From Selaginella moellendorffii (taxonomy: Eukaryota; Streptophyta; Lycopodiopsida; Selaginellales; Selaginellaceae): a DNA stretch of 64,000 bases. The first letter of the stretch is position 1. Each line of letters begins with the position of its first letter. The notes under the pieces are model-generated. The model was given only the letters and a program-made list of their open reading frames with translations. It did not search any database and had not been told where the DNA came from. Made by a program: the position numbers and the translations under genes. This document shows, piece by piece, positions 1 to 10,384 of this stretch. Where the stretch lies: assembly GCF_000143415.4 (NCBI RefSeq), contig NW_003314347.1, forward strand, positions 519,438-583,437, written 5' to 3'.

Positions 1-1395
1 TAGTAACCTCCACAAAATTACTCAAGTGTTTCACACTAAGAGTCTCTTTCAGAAATTTTCTTTTGATACTTTTCAAAGTACCATATAATTACCCAACAAT
101 GCTAGCAATATCCACAGTTTCAACTTTAAAAGATTTTGTTCAAACTATTTAATTCCAGAAGTATATTAGGTAGCATATGAATAAATGATCAATCTTTTTA
201 AAACTTCCCCATGAAATAATCAACGTACACTGTGGATTTGAAGCATACCTAATGTAAATATATTTATAGCATCTTCTAGAGGCCTAAAAGCCATGACTCT
301 TTTTCTAAAAGTATGCAACCATTTATAAATTTGATTGCATAGCTTTTGAACAATCATAAGTTTAAAAAATGCATGCACAACTTCAATAGCCACTAAACTT
401 TATTTATGTGTTAAGTAATGCACTCCAAGCAAGTGTGGAATGTTATGTTTCAATATTGTCACTAGACCAAATTATTTTCCAACCATAATAAAAGCTCCAT
501 CAGTTTCAATAACAACACATTTTCCCTTTTTAAAGTTCATTTCTTCCAAAACCTTTTTGATGGCTTCATATTTATTTACAACCTTTAGTTACCATCAATT
601 TGAAAAAGTAAGTTTTATTCAGACTTTTTTCTTTTTCTTGCATATGGAAAGAGATGTATATGATAAGATGAGATTCCAAACTTTTATCAGTATTGTTATC
701 CACCATAATAGAAAAGTAAGGACTAGCTCAAATATTTTGGCAAACATCTTTCCATCACATATCTTTTTTGCATTTTACAAACTTTTTTCCACTCATAGCA
801 TTCATATAAGCCTTATACTCTATGGTGATTGGCATATAGGGCATTTCTATAAACCTATTAAATTCACACAAAGATTTATAGCTTTGTAAAGGTAATCCTT
901 TATTCACAATGAAGTACATGTGTTGCATTAAGGAAATCAATTTATTTTTGTGTTGATCTTTTTGAGCAGTAATATATTTAAGGATAGATAACCCTTTCTT
1001 TTTTCTTTACTTCCCAAATAACTATAGCTAATTGATGTTATTTGGAATTATTATGCTATTTTAAAATTGGTTTTTGAAAAGTCAAAGAACCATCCTTACC
1101 AAAAAAATTATACTTTTTAGCATATACATATATCATACATTTTATTTTTTAATTGCCTTCAACATCTATCACAAGATACACCCAAGGAAAACTAAGTTTC
1201 CACTCAATTCTGAATGTTTTATTCTTTTTCCTCTTTTTATTGGTTGTAGTATTAGTTTCTTTTTCTGTTGTTGAAAGATCTTCATCCTCTGATCTAATTT
1301 TAAATCCTTCACCAAAAAGGGAATTATAAAGCTTTTGCCTTGCAATATTTTGTTAATTTATATTTTTTTTTTCCCTCTCATAGGCAATAGCAAAA
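1..1395 (-). mobile_element. hAT transposase relic, copy A1 (cut by window edge)
   Basis: Read on the minus strand, scattered frames match the copies at 16.5-18.5 kb and 27.7-29.4 kb. The N-terminal part resembles hAT-type proteins of the ZNF862/ZMYM1-like group. Frames are broken by stops, so this is dead. The C-terminal end lies outside the window. The plus-strand open frame across this stretch is only the complement of the relic. Confidence 0.6.
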
Positions 1396-2181
1396 AATGC
1401 TTCAATCCTATGTTGTTGCTGTCACTATCGCTGCTTTCCCATTTGCCCTAGTCCTAATCCATGTCAACTTCATTGAATTCAGGTGGTTAGACATCAGGAT
1501 ATTTTTACAATATTTTTAATAATATTAGATAGAATATTATCTATACTGCAATGTAAGAATTTTCTTTGCCCTGCAAGTGGCAACTAAAATATTTCTATAC
1601 TTCATTAGTACAAAGTGAAAATTGAACATTTCTTTCAAATAGCAAGGCAAATTAGAAATCAGTCTTCAAATGCAAGGTAAACATGCCTTTGCAGGGCTTT
1701 GCAGGGCTTTGTAGGGTGGAAATTTGAGGCCTACATTGTCTCCCTAAATGTGATTTGGGTGCCATAGTTCTAAAGAGATTGTTGCTATAGAAGAGCTTAC
1801 AAGGATGTTGAGATATTGCTGTAAGTTCCTTCATGCACTTCACAGTGATAGTAAATGCCTTGTGATGGCATCTTAAACTCGTACCATGGCATCTGCATTG
1901 CCAGTTCAAAGATTAAATGGCCCACAACCAAGAACAAAGTGAAGAAAATGAGAAAACTCTAAGAATGTTGCTGTCCCCTTAAGTTTCTCTGGCCATAAAT
2001 TCGCTGCTACAATAGCTTATGTCCTTTCTACGCTTTAAGTTTCAGTGCCCGTAGCGGATAGATGTCGTTTGGACACTGTTGACCACAATTGACTATCGTT
2101 GACCAATGGACCGTTGACTTGGCTGACTATGCTGGGTTCGATTCCTGCGCTGGGCGATATTGCCAGGGCTAGGGTTCTTCG

Positions 2182-2846
2182 ATGGGGCTCAAGCTGCGAG
2201 CAGTGCCGATCACGGAGGATAATTTCCGGCCTTGGCCAGCTCCTGGGAAAGATCGGCGACGGATGCGAGTATGGATCGGGAGACGCGCAGCTCAATCTCG
2301 CGAATGGGATTCCCAGGTAGTGCAGGCAAAATGTGGCCGAAATTTCCAGCGGCTCGGTAGTGATTGAGTGAGTGATGGTTCCTTTGCGCAGATTCTACCT
2401 CATGGAGCTCAAGAAAACGGGGCTGCGATTCAAAAGGATAACGCATCACGCCAGGGTCACGCAGTGTCTGGGATCAGTGGGAGCTCATCCTTGGTACATG
2501 GCGGTCTCTCTTCCCAGCATTGTGGATCCTTCATCGCAACACGAGGGCGCTGTTCGATCCAACGCTGGTGGCCACTCCTATTTACCTCCCTCTCATGCAA
2601 GCGTCCAGGTTTTCAAGATAGATGGTCCTCGCTTCATCAAGCTAAACGAAGGAACTTGGCACGCTGGTCCTCTCTTTGGCGATCGAGATTCGATGGTCTT
2701 CTACAACTTGGAGCTCAGTGACACCAACGTAAAATCATTCGATCGAGCTTGTAGTTACCATGACTTATGTTTTCTCCTTTTTCTTGTTGCAGGTTGTGGA
2801 TCACACTACCCACGTGTTTGAGGACGACGTACTGATCGAAGATTGA
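2182..2846 (+). pseudogene. AllA-domain (ureidoglycolate lyase-like) gene, copy A1, frameshifted exon 1
   Basis: Three exons (2182-2316, 2392-2728, 2793-2846) with GT-AG introns and a TGA stop. The protein matches the plant family annotated as ureidoglycolate hydrolase/lyase by its AllA cupin domain. Diagnostic stretches are GIPRFYLMEL, ITHHARVTQCLGS, GTWHAGPLFGD, FYNLELSDTN and VVDHTTHVF. Compared with copies B1 and B2, exon 1 lacks two bases at CGGCCTTGGCC (CGGCCTTTTGGCC in B), which breaks the normal frame after about 17 codons. Exons 2 and 3 are clean. An upstream ATG at 2129 opens the other frame and runs into the correct frame after the deletion, so a 192-residue protein with a new N-terminus is possible. 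The enzymatic role is a family-level inference only. Confidence 0.7.
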
Positions 2847-2859
2847 GGTACAGAGCCTT

Positions 2860-3375
2860 GGCATTTCATGTGATATTCGAGCGTGATTTTTGTGCTAGGT
2901 GCTGGCGAGCTGAAACACTTTTTTTGCGTGTCTAGAAAAGCAAATGGTGGAAATGAAACAAGTTCTTTGCGAGCTAAGAATTTCATGTCCCTTGCCATCA
3001 AGTTGTCGAGGAGCTCCTTTTGTGCCTCGGGACACTGACTAGTAGTTGAAGGATGTACAAGATGAGGCTGATGATCCTGGTCGGAAGAAAATTTACGAAC
3101 GGGATGACTCCCACAGACCATGGCGTCAACTCCCTGGTATAAATCTTTCTTAATTGAACTGTAACACTGTTAGAATTCTGTGCAGGGTGCTGATTATGGT
3201 CGAAAGCCTGCTTTGTCGAACACGAGCGAACGGATGCTGAGAGTATTCATGTAATTTGCCTCCTGCCAGTCCAGCTTGCTACTTCCGCCAAGAACTCGGG
3301 TTACCTCAGTCAACAGCAAGATGGAAATGTTCCAGAAGTCTTTCTTCTTCATGTCGGTCACAAACTCGAGCGGTG
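2860..3375 (-). pseudogene. Truncated paralogous fragment of the membrane/ARM gene, copy A1
   Basis: Minus-strand translation in pieces resembles the main ARM protein. One piece aligns to the KDFW...LLTEGTRVF...SELEWQ and LPTRIISL parts, another to the LLNSLMAKDARFL part near the C-terminus. The solenoid between them is missing. No convincing ATG opens the fragment, and the frames are interrupted in this copy. I read it as an internally deleted, decayed duplicate lying directly downstream of the main gene. Confidence 0.6.
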
Positions 3376-3798
3376 GATGATATCCTTTGAAAGGTTTTGC
3401 TGCTCCTGAAACTTATTGTTATTTCAGCTCTTCGTGGTTCTGATTTTAATAATCTAACTTTCGTGACAGCGGAAAAGTACGAACTCTATGCTTGGAAAGT
3501 TTCAAATCAGTGTGGAGTACAATTTCAGAAAGGAGATCTTCTATGCAGTGAAGGAAGCTTTATTTTTCATGTTGATTAATGTTTTCTTTCCTATTTAGAG
3601 TTCTGTTAGTGAATTACAATTGCGTGAGCGAAGTTGCTGCGACTTCAGATCTCCTTTGAAGTAAGCTGCTTCATTTTTGGATGTTGATTGATTTTTTTCT
3701 TTCTTTTTTTAGAGTTTACGTGAGCAAGTTGCTGAAACTGAATTTGTATTTTTACAATCGAGGTATGATTTTTGGTTTTTTTTTTGGAAAAGGTGAAG
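3376..3798 (+). other. Unrecognised exon-like blocks between ARM fragment and ARM gene (A1)
   Basis: Short plus-strand blocks flanked by pyrimidine-rich AG acceptors carry frames such as TAEKYELYAWKVS, SVSELQLRERS and SLREQVAETE. The last two look helical and similar to each other. The same blocks occur in all four copies. I do not recognise a gene; they may be relics of one. Confidence 0.3.
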
Positions 3799-6291
3799 CT
3801 ACAGCCTATGTAAGTTCAATAGGGCGCTGTTGACGAGCTCCTCGAGGCTTCTGGAATGCTTCGTAAGTCCCACAAAACCCGAAAACGTTAAGAAGTTTTC
3901 TTCGTCTGAGGCAGTCGCTGACATTGCTTCCAGGGACGCCTCCACTTCACCGTCTTCTCTAAAACGTCGCAAGAACCTGGCGTCCTTTGCCATCAAGCTG
4001 TTCAGAAGCTCTACGCTATATCGCCGGATACGATTCAAGCTCCTAGAAGGTGCTGTCTGGGATAGAAGCTCTGTGATTTTTTCGCAAAGCCGTGATTGTT
4101 GCGATAGCACGCCTTGTTCAAAGTTACGTGTGTCGAGCCAGGGGATTATGGCTGCTGCCAAACCGATGGCTGCCTGCTGTTCCTTGTCCGTGGATTCCAG
4201 CACCATCTGGATGATGCGAGATATGGCTGCTCCAAGCTCCAACTTTTCTTCGTCGTTAAGGTCACCGCACAAGCTTCGCAAAATTGTGGCTGCATGGACT
4301 CCAACTGGCTTGGTGAGCATGTTGATCAAGTTCTTGAGGGTCTTGCTAACGCCACCTTTTCTGTAGCTTTTGTGCATGAGGAGCCTCGAGCAATTGTTGG
4401 GACACTGGAGAACGAGCACAACTATGGCTTCCCCGGCTCCAATGGCGATGGTCAACTTGTTTGGTGCGGTTTCTCTCGCAAATATGGCCATCAAGCTTTG
4501 GATAACTCCTCCAGTCGCGCCAATGCAATCTCTAAGCTCGTCCTCGGTTGCTAGCAGCTTGATCACGTCTACTGCCAGGTTTTGTAGCTCCAAATCTTCG
4601 AGATTGCATATCCTTTGAAGACTTCTTACTGCTGACACTACCGAAACTATCTTCTTTCGCAGTGACCGTCCAGAATCTCCTCCCACGCGAGCCAATGTCC
4701 TCAAAAGCTCGAGTGATCGACGGAATACTTCTCTCGACGTTTGTGCTCTGGGGAAGTGCCAGTCTTCGTCTTGGATAAATTCAACCAGGATGGAGATAAG
4801 TCCGCTGGTGTTACCGATTCGCACGCATATCCTGTGGTCCACGGCTAGCCCGTTGAGGATAGTGAGTCTGTAGCTCTTTTCTTCTAGCACTTCCTCCTCT
4901 CTTGCGGCTAAAAGAGCAGTGAGGGCCTCCAGGGATCCAGGGATAGCGGAAATCCTGAAGCAGTTACGGCGGTGACGAACCAGGTGCTTGATTACTATGG
5001 TTGCAGCTTTCCTGATTTCGGCCTCACTAGGATCCTTCCAGGTGATCATCTCTAAGAGTCTCTCCACAACTCCGGGCGTGGTACCAATCCTCCGTCGCGT
5101 TTCTTTTATTGAATCTCCTTTTGAGACAAGAGCTGACAGTATGTTGACGCTACCGAGCTGCTCTTCCCTTATGCTTGACTGCAGCTTCTCGACGGTGAAA
5201 TCGATAAGGTCCATTCCCAGGCCATCAAACACGCTTCCGTTCAGCGATCGTGAGTACAATGTGTACCAGTACTGCTTCATGGTTTCAATGTCGACTTGAT
5301 CAAGCTCACACGTTCGAGTGACTACTTCCAGCAACCTCTGGTAACGAAGCTTGAATTCCCAATATGCTCTCTCCAGGAGGAATAGCGACGTTTCTGCCAG
5401 CATCATCGCGTAAAACACCGTAAGTGCTTGCTCAGTGTTTTTTCCTTGGGCATTGAAGCCGTGCTCGGCAAGTCGATATACTGAGAAACATACGGTGACT
5501 GTTGCAGAAGCAAGCTGGAGCAAGTACATGAAAAGGCTGATGATCCTGGTGGGGAGGAACTTTACATACGGCAGGAGCGGGACGCTTCCCACGGACCAAG
5601 TTCTTCGGGCACCGAATCCCTGGTATAAATCTTTCTTTACTGGTTTTTTGGAAAGTCGATCTCTGCTAACGTTCTGTTCAGGGTGGTCACGGTCGAAGGC
5701 TGCAGAGAACGTCTGCCTTAATCTGGCGCTCTTGTCGAACAGGAACGATCTGAAGCCGAGAATTCCCAAGCTGTAATTTGCCTGCTGCCATTCCAACTCG
5801 CTACTTCGACTGAAAACCCGCGTTCCTTCAGTCAGCAGCACGGCCGATATCGTCCAAAAGTCTTTGGCCTGAATGTTGCTCACGAATCCACCGAGGAGAA
5901 CAACAGTTGCCCAGACGAAGGCCAGTTTCCCGAGGCCAGTGGCGAACTTTTCAAGAACTGCGAGCCTGAAAGCTATCAGATTGAGACGCTGCTCTGGTGA
6001 TTGGGAATTAGCTGAAGGCTGGGCAGTGGAAGACTGCTGCCCTCGTCGTCTTAAATAACTCCATTTCACTGGAGCTGAAGGCTTGGGAGTGGAAGACTGC
6101 TGCTCGACTTCCGGATGTGGAGAAAAAACCGACCACAACTCACTGGTGTTGAGGGTTCTAGTGCCTGAAGGTGGAGAAGGTGGAGTAGCGAGAGCAGAGC
6201 CGGAAGAAGGAACTTGAATGGTTATCTCGTCCGCAAAGTGAACGGTACTCTTGGGGGCACCGGCAGACTGTCTGCTGTTCCTCGAATCCAT
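3799..6291 (-). CDS. Membrane-anchored ARM-repeat protein (BLE2-like family), copy A1, intact
   Basis: Single-exon frame of 830 residues, starting at the ATG at 6291 (MDSRNSRQS). This start is conserved in A2 and B2; an in-frame extension upstream has no ATG. The N-terminal 100 residues are Ser/Pro-rich. Then come hydrophobic segments (LGKLAFVWATVVLLGGFV; LPTRIISLFMYLLQLASATV; ALTVFYAMMLAETSLFLLE), including the family-typical KDFWTIS, LLTEGTRVFSRS and ELEWQQANY. The remainder, from about residue 350, is an alpha-helical armadillo-like solenoid. The layout matches the plant ARM superfamily that includes rice BLE2 (brassinolide-enhanced). The cellular role is not known to me. The full frame and unbroken motifs suggest it is functional. 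Confidence 0.8.
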   Translation of the reverse strand: MDSRNSRQSAGAPKSTVHFADEITIQVPSSGSALATPPSPPSGTRTLNTSELWSVFSPHPEVEQQSSTPKPSAPVKWSYLRRRGQQSSTAQPSANSQSPEQRLNLIAFRLAVLEKFATGLGKLAFVWATVVLLGGFVSNIQAKDFWTISAVLLTEGTRVFSRSSELEWQQANYSLGILGFRSFLFDKSARLRQTFSAAFDRDHPEQNVSRDRLSKKPVKKDLYQGFGARRTWSVGSVPLLPYVKFLPTRIISLFMYLLQLASATVTVCFSVYRLAEHGFNAQGKNTEQALTVFYAMMLAETSLFLLERAYWEFKLRYQRLLEVVTRTCELDQVDIETMKQYWYTLYSRSLNGSVFDGLGMDLIDFTVEKLQSSIREEQLGSVNILSALVSKGDSIKETRRRIGTTPGVVERLLEMITWKDPSEAEIRKAATIVIKHLVRHRRNCFRISAIPGSLEALTALLAAREEEVLEEKSYRLTILNGLAVDHRICVRIGNTSGLISILVEFIQDEDWHFPRAQTSREVFRRSLELLRTLARVGGDSGRSLRKKIVSVVSAVRSLQRICNLEDLELQNLAVDVIKLLATEDELRDCIGATGGVIQSLMAIFARETAPNKLTIAIGAGEAIVVLVLQCPNNCSRLLMHKSYRKGGVSKTLKNLINMLTKPVGVHAATILRSLCGDLNDEEKLELGAAISRIIQMVLESTDKEQQAAIGLAAAIIPWLDTRNFEQGVLSQQSRLCEKITELLSQTAPSRSLNRIRRYSVELLNSLMAKDARFLRRFREDGEVEASLEAMSATASDEENFLTFSGFVGLTKHSRSLEELVNSALLNLHRL

Positions 6292-7280
6292 GTTTAGTGT
6301 TCGAGGAGTTCTGGGCATTTGAGGAGGCAGCTGTTGCGTGGGTCCAGCTAAGACTGGTGACCGTGGTATTGACGACTTCAAAGCCGCTTGAATGTCTTTC
6401 TCATGTTGCTGGCATAAGCAAGTAAGCTAGAGACAAGGAGTGGAATGAGATTTGGGATGAAAAAATATTCATGAGAAAAGAACAAAGCTTGAATTTTTTG
6501 ACCCCTCAACGAAAGGAAGCTAAAGACTCGTATAGGGATCTACAAAACCTGTGCCATGCTTGTCCCGCCATGCAAACATCACTCCCTTTCTTGCTCGTTA
6601 AATCGCGGTAGGATCTCTCAAGAACATGACCACTATACTGTTGATGACTATCGCTACAGTAGGATGGACTTTGTGGTATAGCTTGGGCTGGTGCTCTCCA
6701 CAGAAGCAGCACGAACTACACAGGAGGAAGAAAGAAAAAGTAGAGAAGAAAGCGAAGAAGAATCAATGAAGAAGACGAAGAAAGGAGCTAATTACTGCTG
6801 TCCGTGAAGATGAGTGGAGAGCAACTTCAAAGAGCTAAAACTTTCACACGACAAACGGTCAGACGGGAAACTGGAGCGATCTGGCACTAGTGCTGCGATT
6901 CCAGATCGATCAATGTTGTTTGACAACAATGATCTGACACACACAAGACTGTTTTCTTCGTCGGTAAAGCCCTTTCTACTGTTGCACAACAAACTATCGC
7001 ACAGCCGTGGAAGGGAATAATAGTATATAGAAACCTGTTGTATCTTGTATTGCTCTATAAATTCTCCATAAAGTTAAAAGCTTCTTCTTCCAGGCCTAGA
7101 GAAAAGTCGGCTTCAAACACGCGGCATGGCCATCTTTTAGTGTGTACTGTGCAGAACTCTCCCTTTCAACCAGGTCTTATAGTTTGCCACTTACTTGGGA
7201 AAGAAAAAACTGGATATTTCTTCTCACATAGTGATGTTTCTATTGTATACTTAAGAACCTTGTGTTGGCTCAAGGAGTAG
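6292..7280. other. 5' flank of ARM gene, copy A1
   Basis: This is the upstream region of the minus-strand ARM gene and is conserved in A2 (23332-24600, with an insertion) and partly in B1 (15714-16364). Short open frames are not conserved: the frame starting ATGAGTGGAGAG near 6811 is shifted by a 2-nt difference relative to A2. I see no supported gene. It probably holds the promoter and 5'UTR. Confidence 0.4.
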
Positions 7281-7916
7281 TACTATGAAGTGGTGTAACG
7301 AATGCAAAGCTTGGACAGGGCAGACTGCTACTGAACACTATTGCCACTGCCACAAGCCTCAAATTTGCAGGGCAATTAAGTTTAGCATTTTGCAGGGATT
7401 TTAAATAAATAAGGCTACATATAAAAATATAATATGTACTTCTAATGTTGAAATTGTTTAATTTTCTTATATTAACACTTGATCATGATCCTACACATTT
7501 ATAAAACTAAGTCAACCCACATCACTTGGTGTTGGGTTTCATATATTATAGTGATATTTAAATATGCCATCTAATATATTCTAGTTTAATATTTAAATTT
7601 ATAAAACAGAATAAGTTTAGGTAAAGTTGATTAATTTATTAGTAAAGCATTAAAAATAAAGCTGTTCACTTAAAAATAAATATTCACTCAACCTGACAAA
7701 CATACCGACCAACATGAAACCAGAATTCAAATCTTTGGCAGTTTTGGATGTTGATCTAGTGATGCCACCAAAGATATACATCATTTATCATGGGTACAAC
7801 TTGTCATTGGTTAAATTAGCAAGAACACTATGCATTGCCATCTGGATAACATAAAATCTTTTGATACCACACTTCCTAACAAGAGATAGAACCTACTGTC
7901 AAAGTTTGGTCAGCAC
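7281..7916. other. AT-rich spacer, no gene seen
   Basis: Low-complexity AT-rich DNA repeated at about 24.6-25.2 kb with small indels. No supported coding or RNA gene. Confidence 0.5.
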
Positions 7917-8470
7917 TCAACACCGAATGTCCCAATCTTTGCACCTATGAATTGTAAAGAAAGTAAAAAACTTACCATTTTGGTGGCCATGTGAATCTGC
8001 CACAATGAGAAGAATGTAAGCTGCTTCTCTGATGCCAGTGGTTGAGAAACTACATGCCAAGCAATTCTTCAATATGGTGCCCAACATAATCCTCCCAATA
8101 GAAAGATCACAAAGAATGTCACCATCCAAGCATAAATTTAAGCTAAGGATCAATTGCCACAGCTACTGCTGCAAGCTTGTGGTTTAGACATGTTGCTAGA
8201 GGCATCAGACCACCATACTGTCGAAGCAACTTTGCCTTGAATCCAAAGAAACAAAACAAAACAAAATAAAAATGAAGAAGAGAGAAAAAAAGTATCTGCA
8301 ATCTTAGTGACTCTCCTAAAATCTTTCCATCGCTAGTGACTTGATAAGAAGTTTGAGAAAATGCAATCTCACTATAAGAAAATCAACTTACAACAGCAGC
8401 TCCAGTGGCATCATAGCTCATCTCAATTCCCAAAATAGGTAGCAAACCAGTAGCTATAGTGAGAAAATAA
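7917..8470 (-). pseudogene. Decayed multi-exon gene fragment in spacer 1, unrecognised
   Basis: Minus-strand blocks look like real exons. One begins after CACTATAG near 8455, reads ATGLLPILGIEMSYDATGAA and ends at GTAAGT. The next reads LLRQYGGLMPLATCLNHKLA. A third reads GRIMLGTILKNCLACSFS, then TGIREAAYILLIVADSHGHQ, and ends at GTAAGT near 7977. The joints between blocks contain stops and a frame change, so it is broken. The helical, Leu-rich character suggests an ARM/HEAT-like protein, but I cannot name it. Confidence 0.4.
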
Positions 8471-9760
8471 GGGTGTCATGTAGGAATTTGCACATTTGGG
8501 ATGAAATTGTGAGGTGCCATTGCCAGGGATTGGCAAGAGCACATGCCAAAGCTCACAAGACCTTAAATTGAGGGAAAGAAATTCACATATTAAGCTTGAA
8601 TCACAACTTAAAGGCACCAATAGTCAGGTTTGCTATCACAGTAAACACTCTCCACTAAACTTTAGAACTTACCTTCTCAATTTCAAAGGGTCTCCATTAC
8701 AAAAGGTTGAATGTTAATACCGGTTAACACTTTACATGTGATATGTTGCCTAGCAAATGCTAAGTGAGTATAAAAATCAATAATTTTATACTGTTTTTTC
8801 CTTCTGATATCTCTATATACACACACAATACTATATAACATAGACCATATATTTAGAATATTAATATATCCCTAAAGTGAGAAAAGAAAAATTAGTAAGT
8901 AAATATTAGTAATAAATATAATATATGCAAAGTACTACTTGGGAATATGAATATATTTAGAATATTAAAATTTTATGAAACTTAATACAAGGAAATGACC
9001 AACAAAGTTAGCCGCCCTTGCTACTCTGGGAGTCACCCAGCTTACAAAAGTGTAAAAACAAAAATTGTTAAGAATAACTCTTTTATAGTTATTAGATTAT
9101 AAATATATTTAGTCAAAAAAATTAAATGAAGAATTACTAAAAAATATTTTTCTTAATTAGATGTTACATGTAAAGTATGTTTTTACTTGGAGTCAAACAA
9201 ATTTAGAATCCTGAAATGGTAAAAAACTAATATATTAATACCCAGACTAAAATAAAAGTAAAGAAGAATTACTAAGATTAACTATTATTAATTTGGGAAA
9301 GCATTATTTAATTATTATGTGCTTACTTGGAATATGAATAAATATATAACTAAAACTTTAAGAACATTAATATATTACTCAGATCCTATAGAGGATTGCT
9401 CAATTAAAAAAAAACAGCACTATTGAAAAATTAAAGTCTAACCTAGAAATAAAAAATTATATATACCCTTAAACTCAAAAATATTAAGAACACTAATACT
9501 ACTATGCAGACCCAAGTAAAATTAAGAAAAGAATTACAAAAAATAAATAATATACATATTAAACACAAACTATAAATTCAAAACCTAATAAACTATATTT
9601 GTTCTTAGTCAAAAGATTTATAAACGTGTTTAATGGTAACTGTCAACCTCATGTTTGAAATGTAAGTTTCATGCCCATATATAATTGCTGTAATTGCCCA
9701 ATCAATATATCATCAATACATGATTACAAAGAAGAAAAATGTATGAGAGGCTAAATGGCA
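8471..9760. other. AT-rich spacer, no gene seen
   Basis: Very AT-rich stretch with many short runs of A and T, duplicated nearly base for base at 25.8-27.1 kb. Nothing coding is supported. A short stretch near 9013-9050 recalls the 5S-like C-box of the TRIM but is too short to call. Confidence 0.5.
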
Positions 9761-9930
9761 TCTTCCAGTTCCTCTCCAGTGCTCACCTCTGTCGTCACTA
9801 GTGGAGGCGCTGGGGGCTCGCATCCTATGGTGGATCTAGAGCCTGCAGCTCCAGATCTGCTGCTGGTGCCTGTTCTTGCGGGGATTGGGAGCCTCAACTT
9901 CACTGGCCATTTACTCGCTCTCCTTTAGGG

Positions 9931-10143
9931 CTATGCCCTTTCCCTAAAGCAGCGGTAGAGATCTTCCATGCCAGGAGCAACAGTGGCGAGACTGTAGAAA
10001 GGCATCCCATTAAGCTCTGGATCTACTGCTGGCACTTGTTCCCATGGAGATTGCTGTGGCGATTGAGGGAGATCTTTGGGTGGGAGATCTCTACCTGGGA
10101 GATCTGGGAGCTGCAGCTTCACTAACCATTTACTTGAGCGCAT
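9931..10143 (-). CDS. Hypothetical 70-residue protein (copy 1)
   Basis: ATG-initiated frame (MRSSKWLVKLQLPDLP) rich in Pro, Leu and Gln, in a GC-richer island within the spacer. The second copy, at 27244-27456, keeps the frame with a few substitutions. A related stretch just downstream (about 9770-9915) repeats the same theme, suggesting local duplication. No domain recognised; it may not be a real gene. Confidence 0.25.
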   Translation of the reverse strand: MRSSKWLVKLQLPDLPGRDLPPKDLPQSPQQSPWEQVPAVDPELNGMPFYSLATVAPGMEDLYRCFRERA

Positions 10144-10384
10144 TGCTCTCTAATTTCAGGAAAGACACAATCTAGTCAACACTTTGCATGTGCCACATGT
10201 CACAATGCTTTTTTCTCTTGCCCCACACAGCTTGGCCGCCTCCCATTGGCCGAGAGCAAACATCAGCACGATTATTCACTAAGACATGGTTAAAGAAATA
10301 ACCCCTTTACAGTTACCCCCCATCGGACGGCTGCAATTGGCTGAATCCGGCGGCCCAGAAAGTTTGGCACTCCCACTTTATTAT
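10144..10384. other. Junction between spacer and half B1
   Basis: GC-richer stretch ending where hAT similarity begins abruptly near 10385. In A2 the hAT relic continues through its C-terminal domain at this point, so the B copies have lost that end. The same junction is at about 27698. No gene seen. Confidence 0.4.

Noticed and set aside
440-889. Plus-strand 149-codon frame (and its copy at 17593-18042)
   Set aside because: It is the complement of the hAT relic, which has recognisable protein similarity on the minus strand; it opens without independent support.
3830-5776. Several plus-strand frames of 100-180 codons over the ARM gene (and in the other copies)
   Set aside because: They are antisense to a clear 830-codon gene with family motifs and have no motif of their own.
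6292-6381. Upstream extension of the A1 ARM frame (30 codons)
   Set aside because: It would start at TTG. The ATG at 6291 is conserved in A2 and B2, and the upstream part is missing from A2.
9005-9060. 5S-like or TRIM-like remnant in spacer 1
   Set aside because: Only about 15 matching bases to the C-box region and no LTR around it; likely chance.
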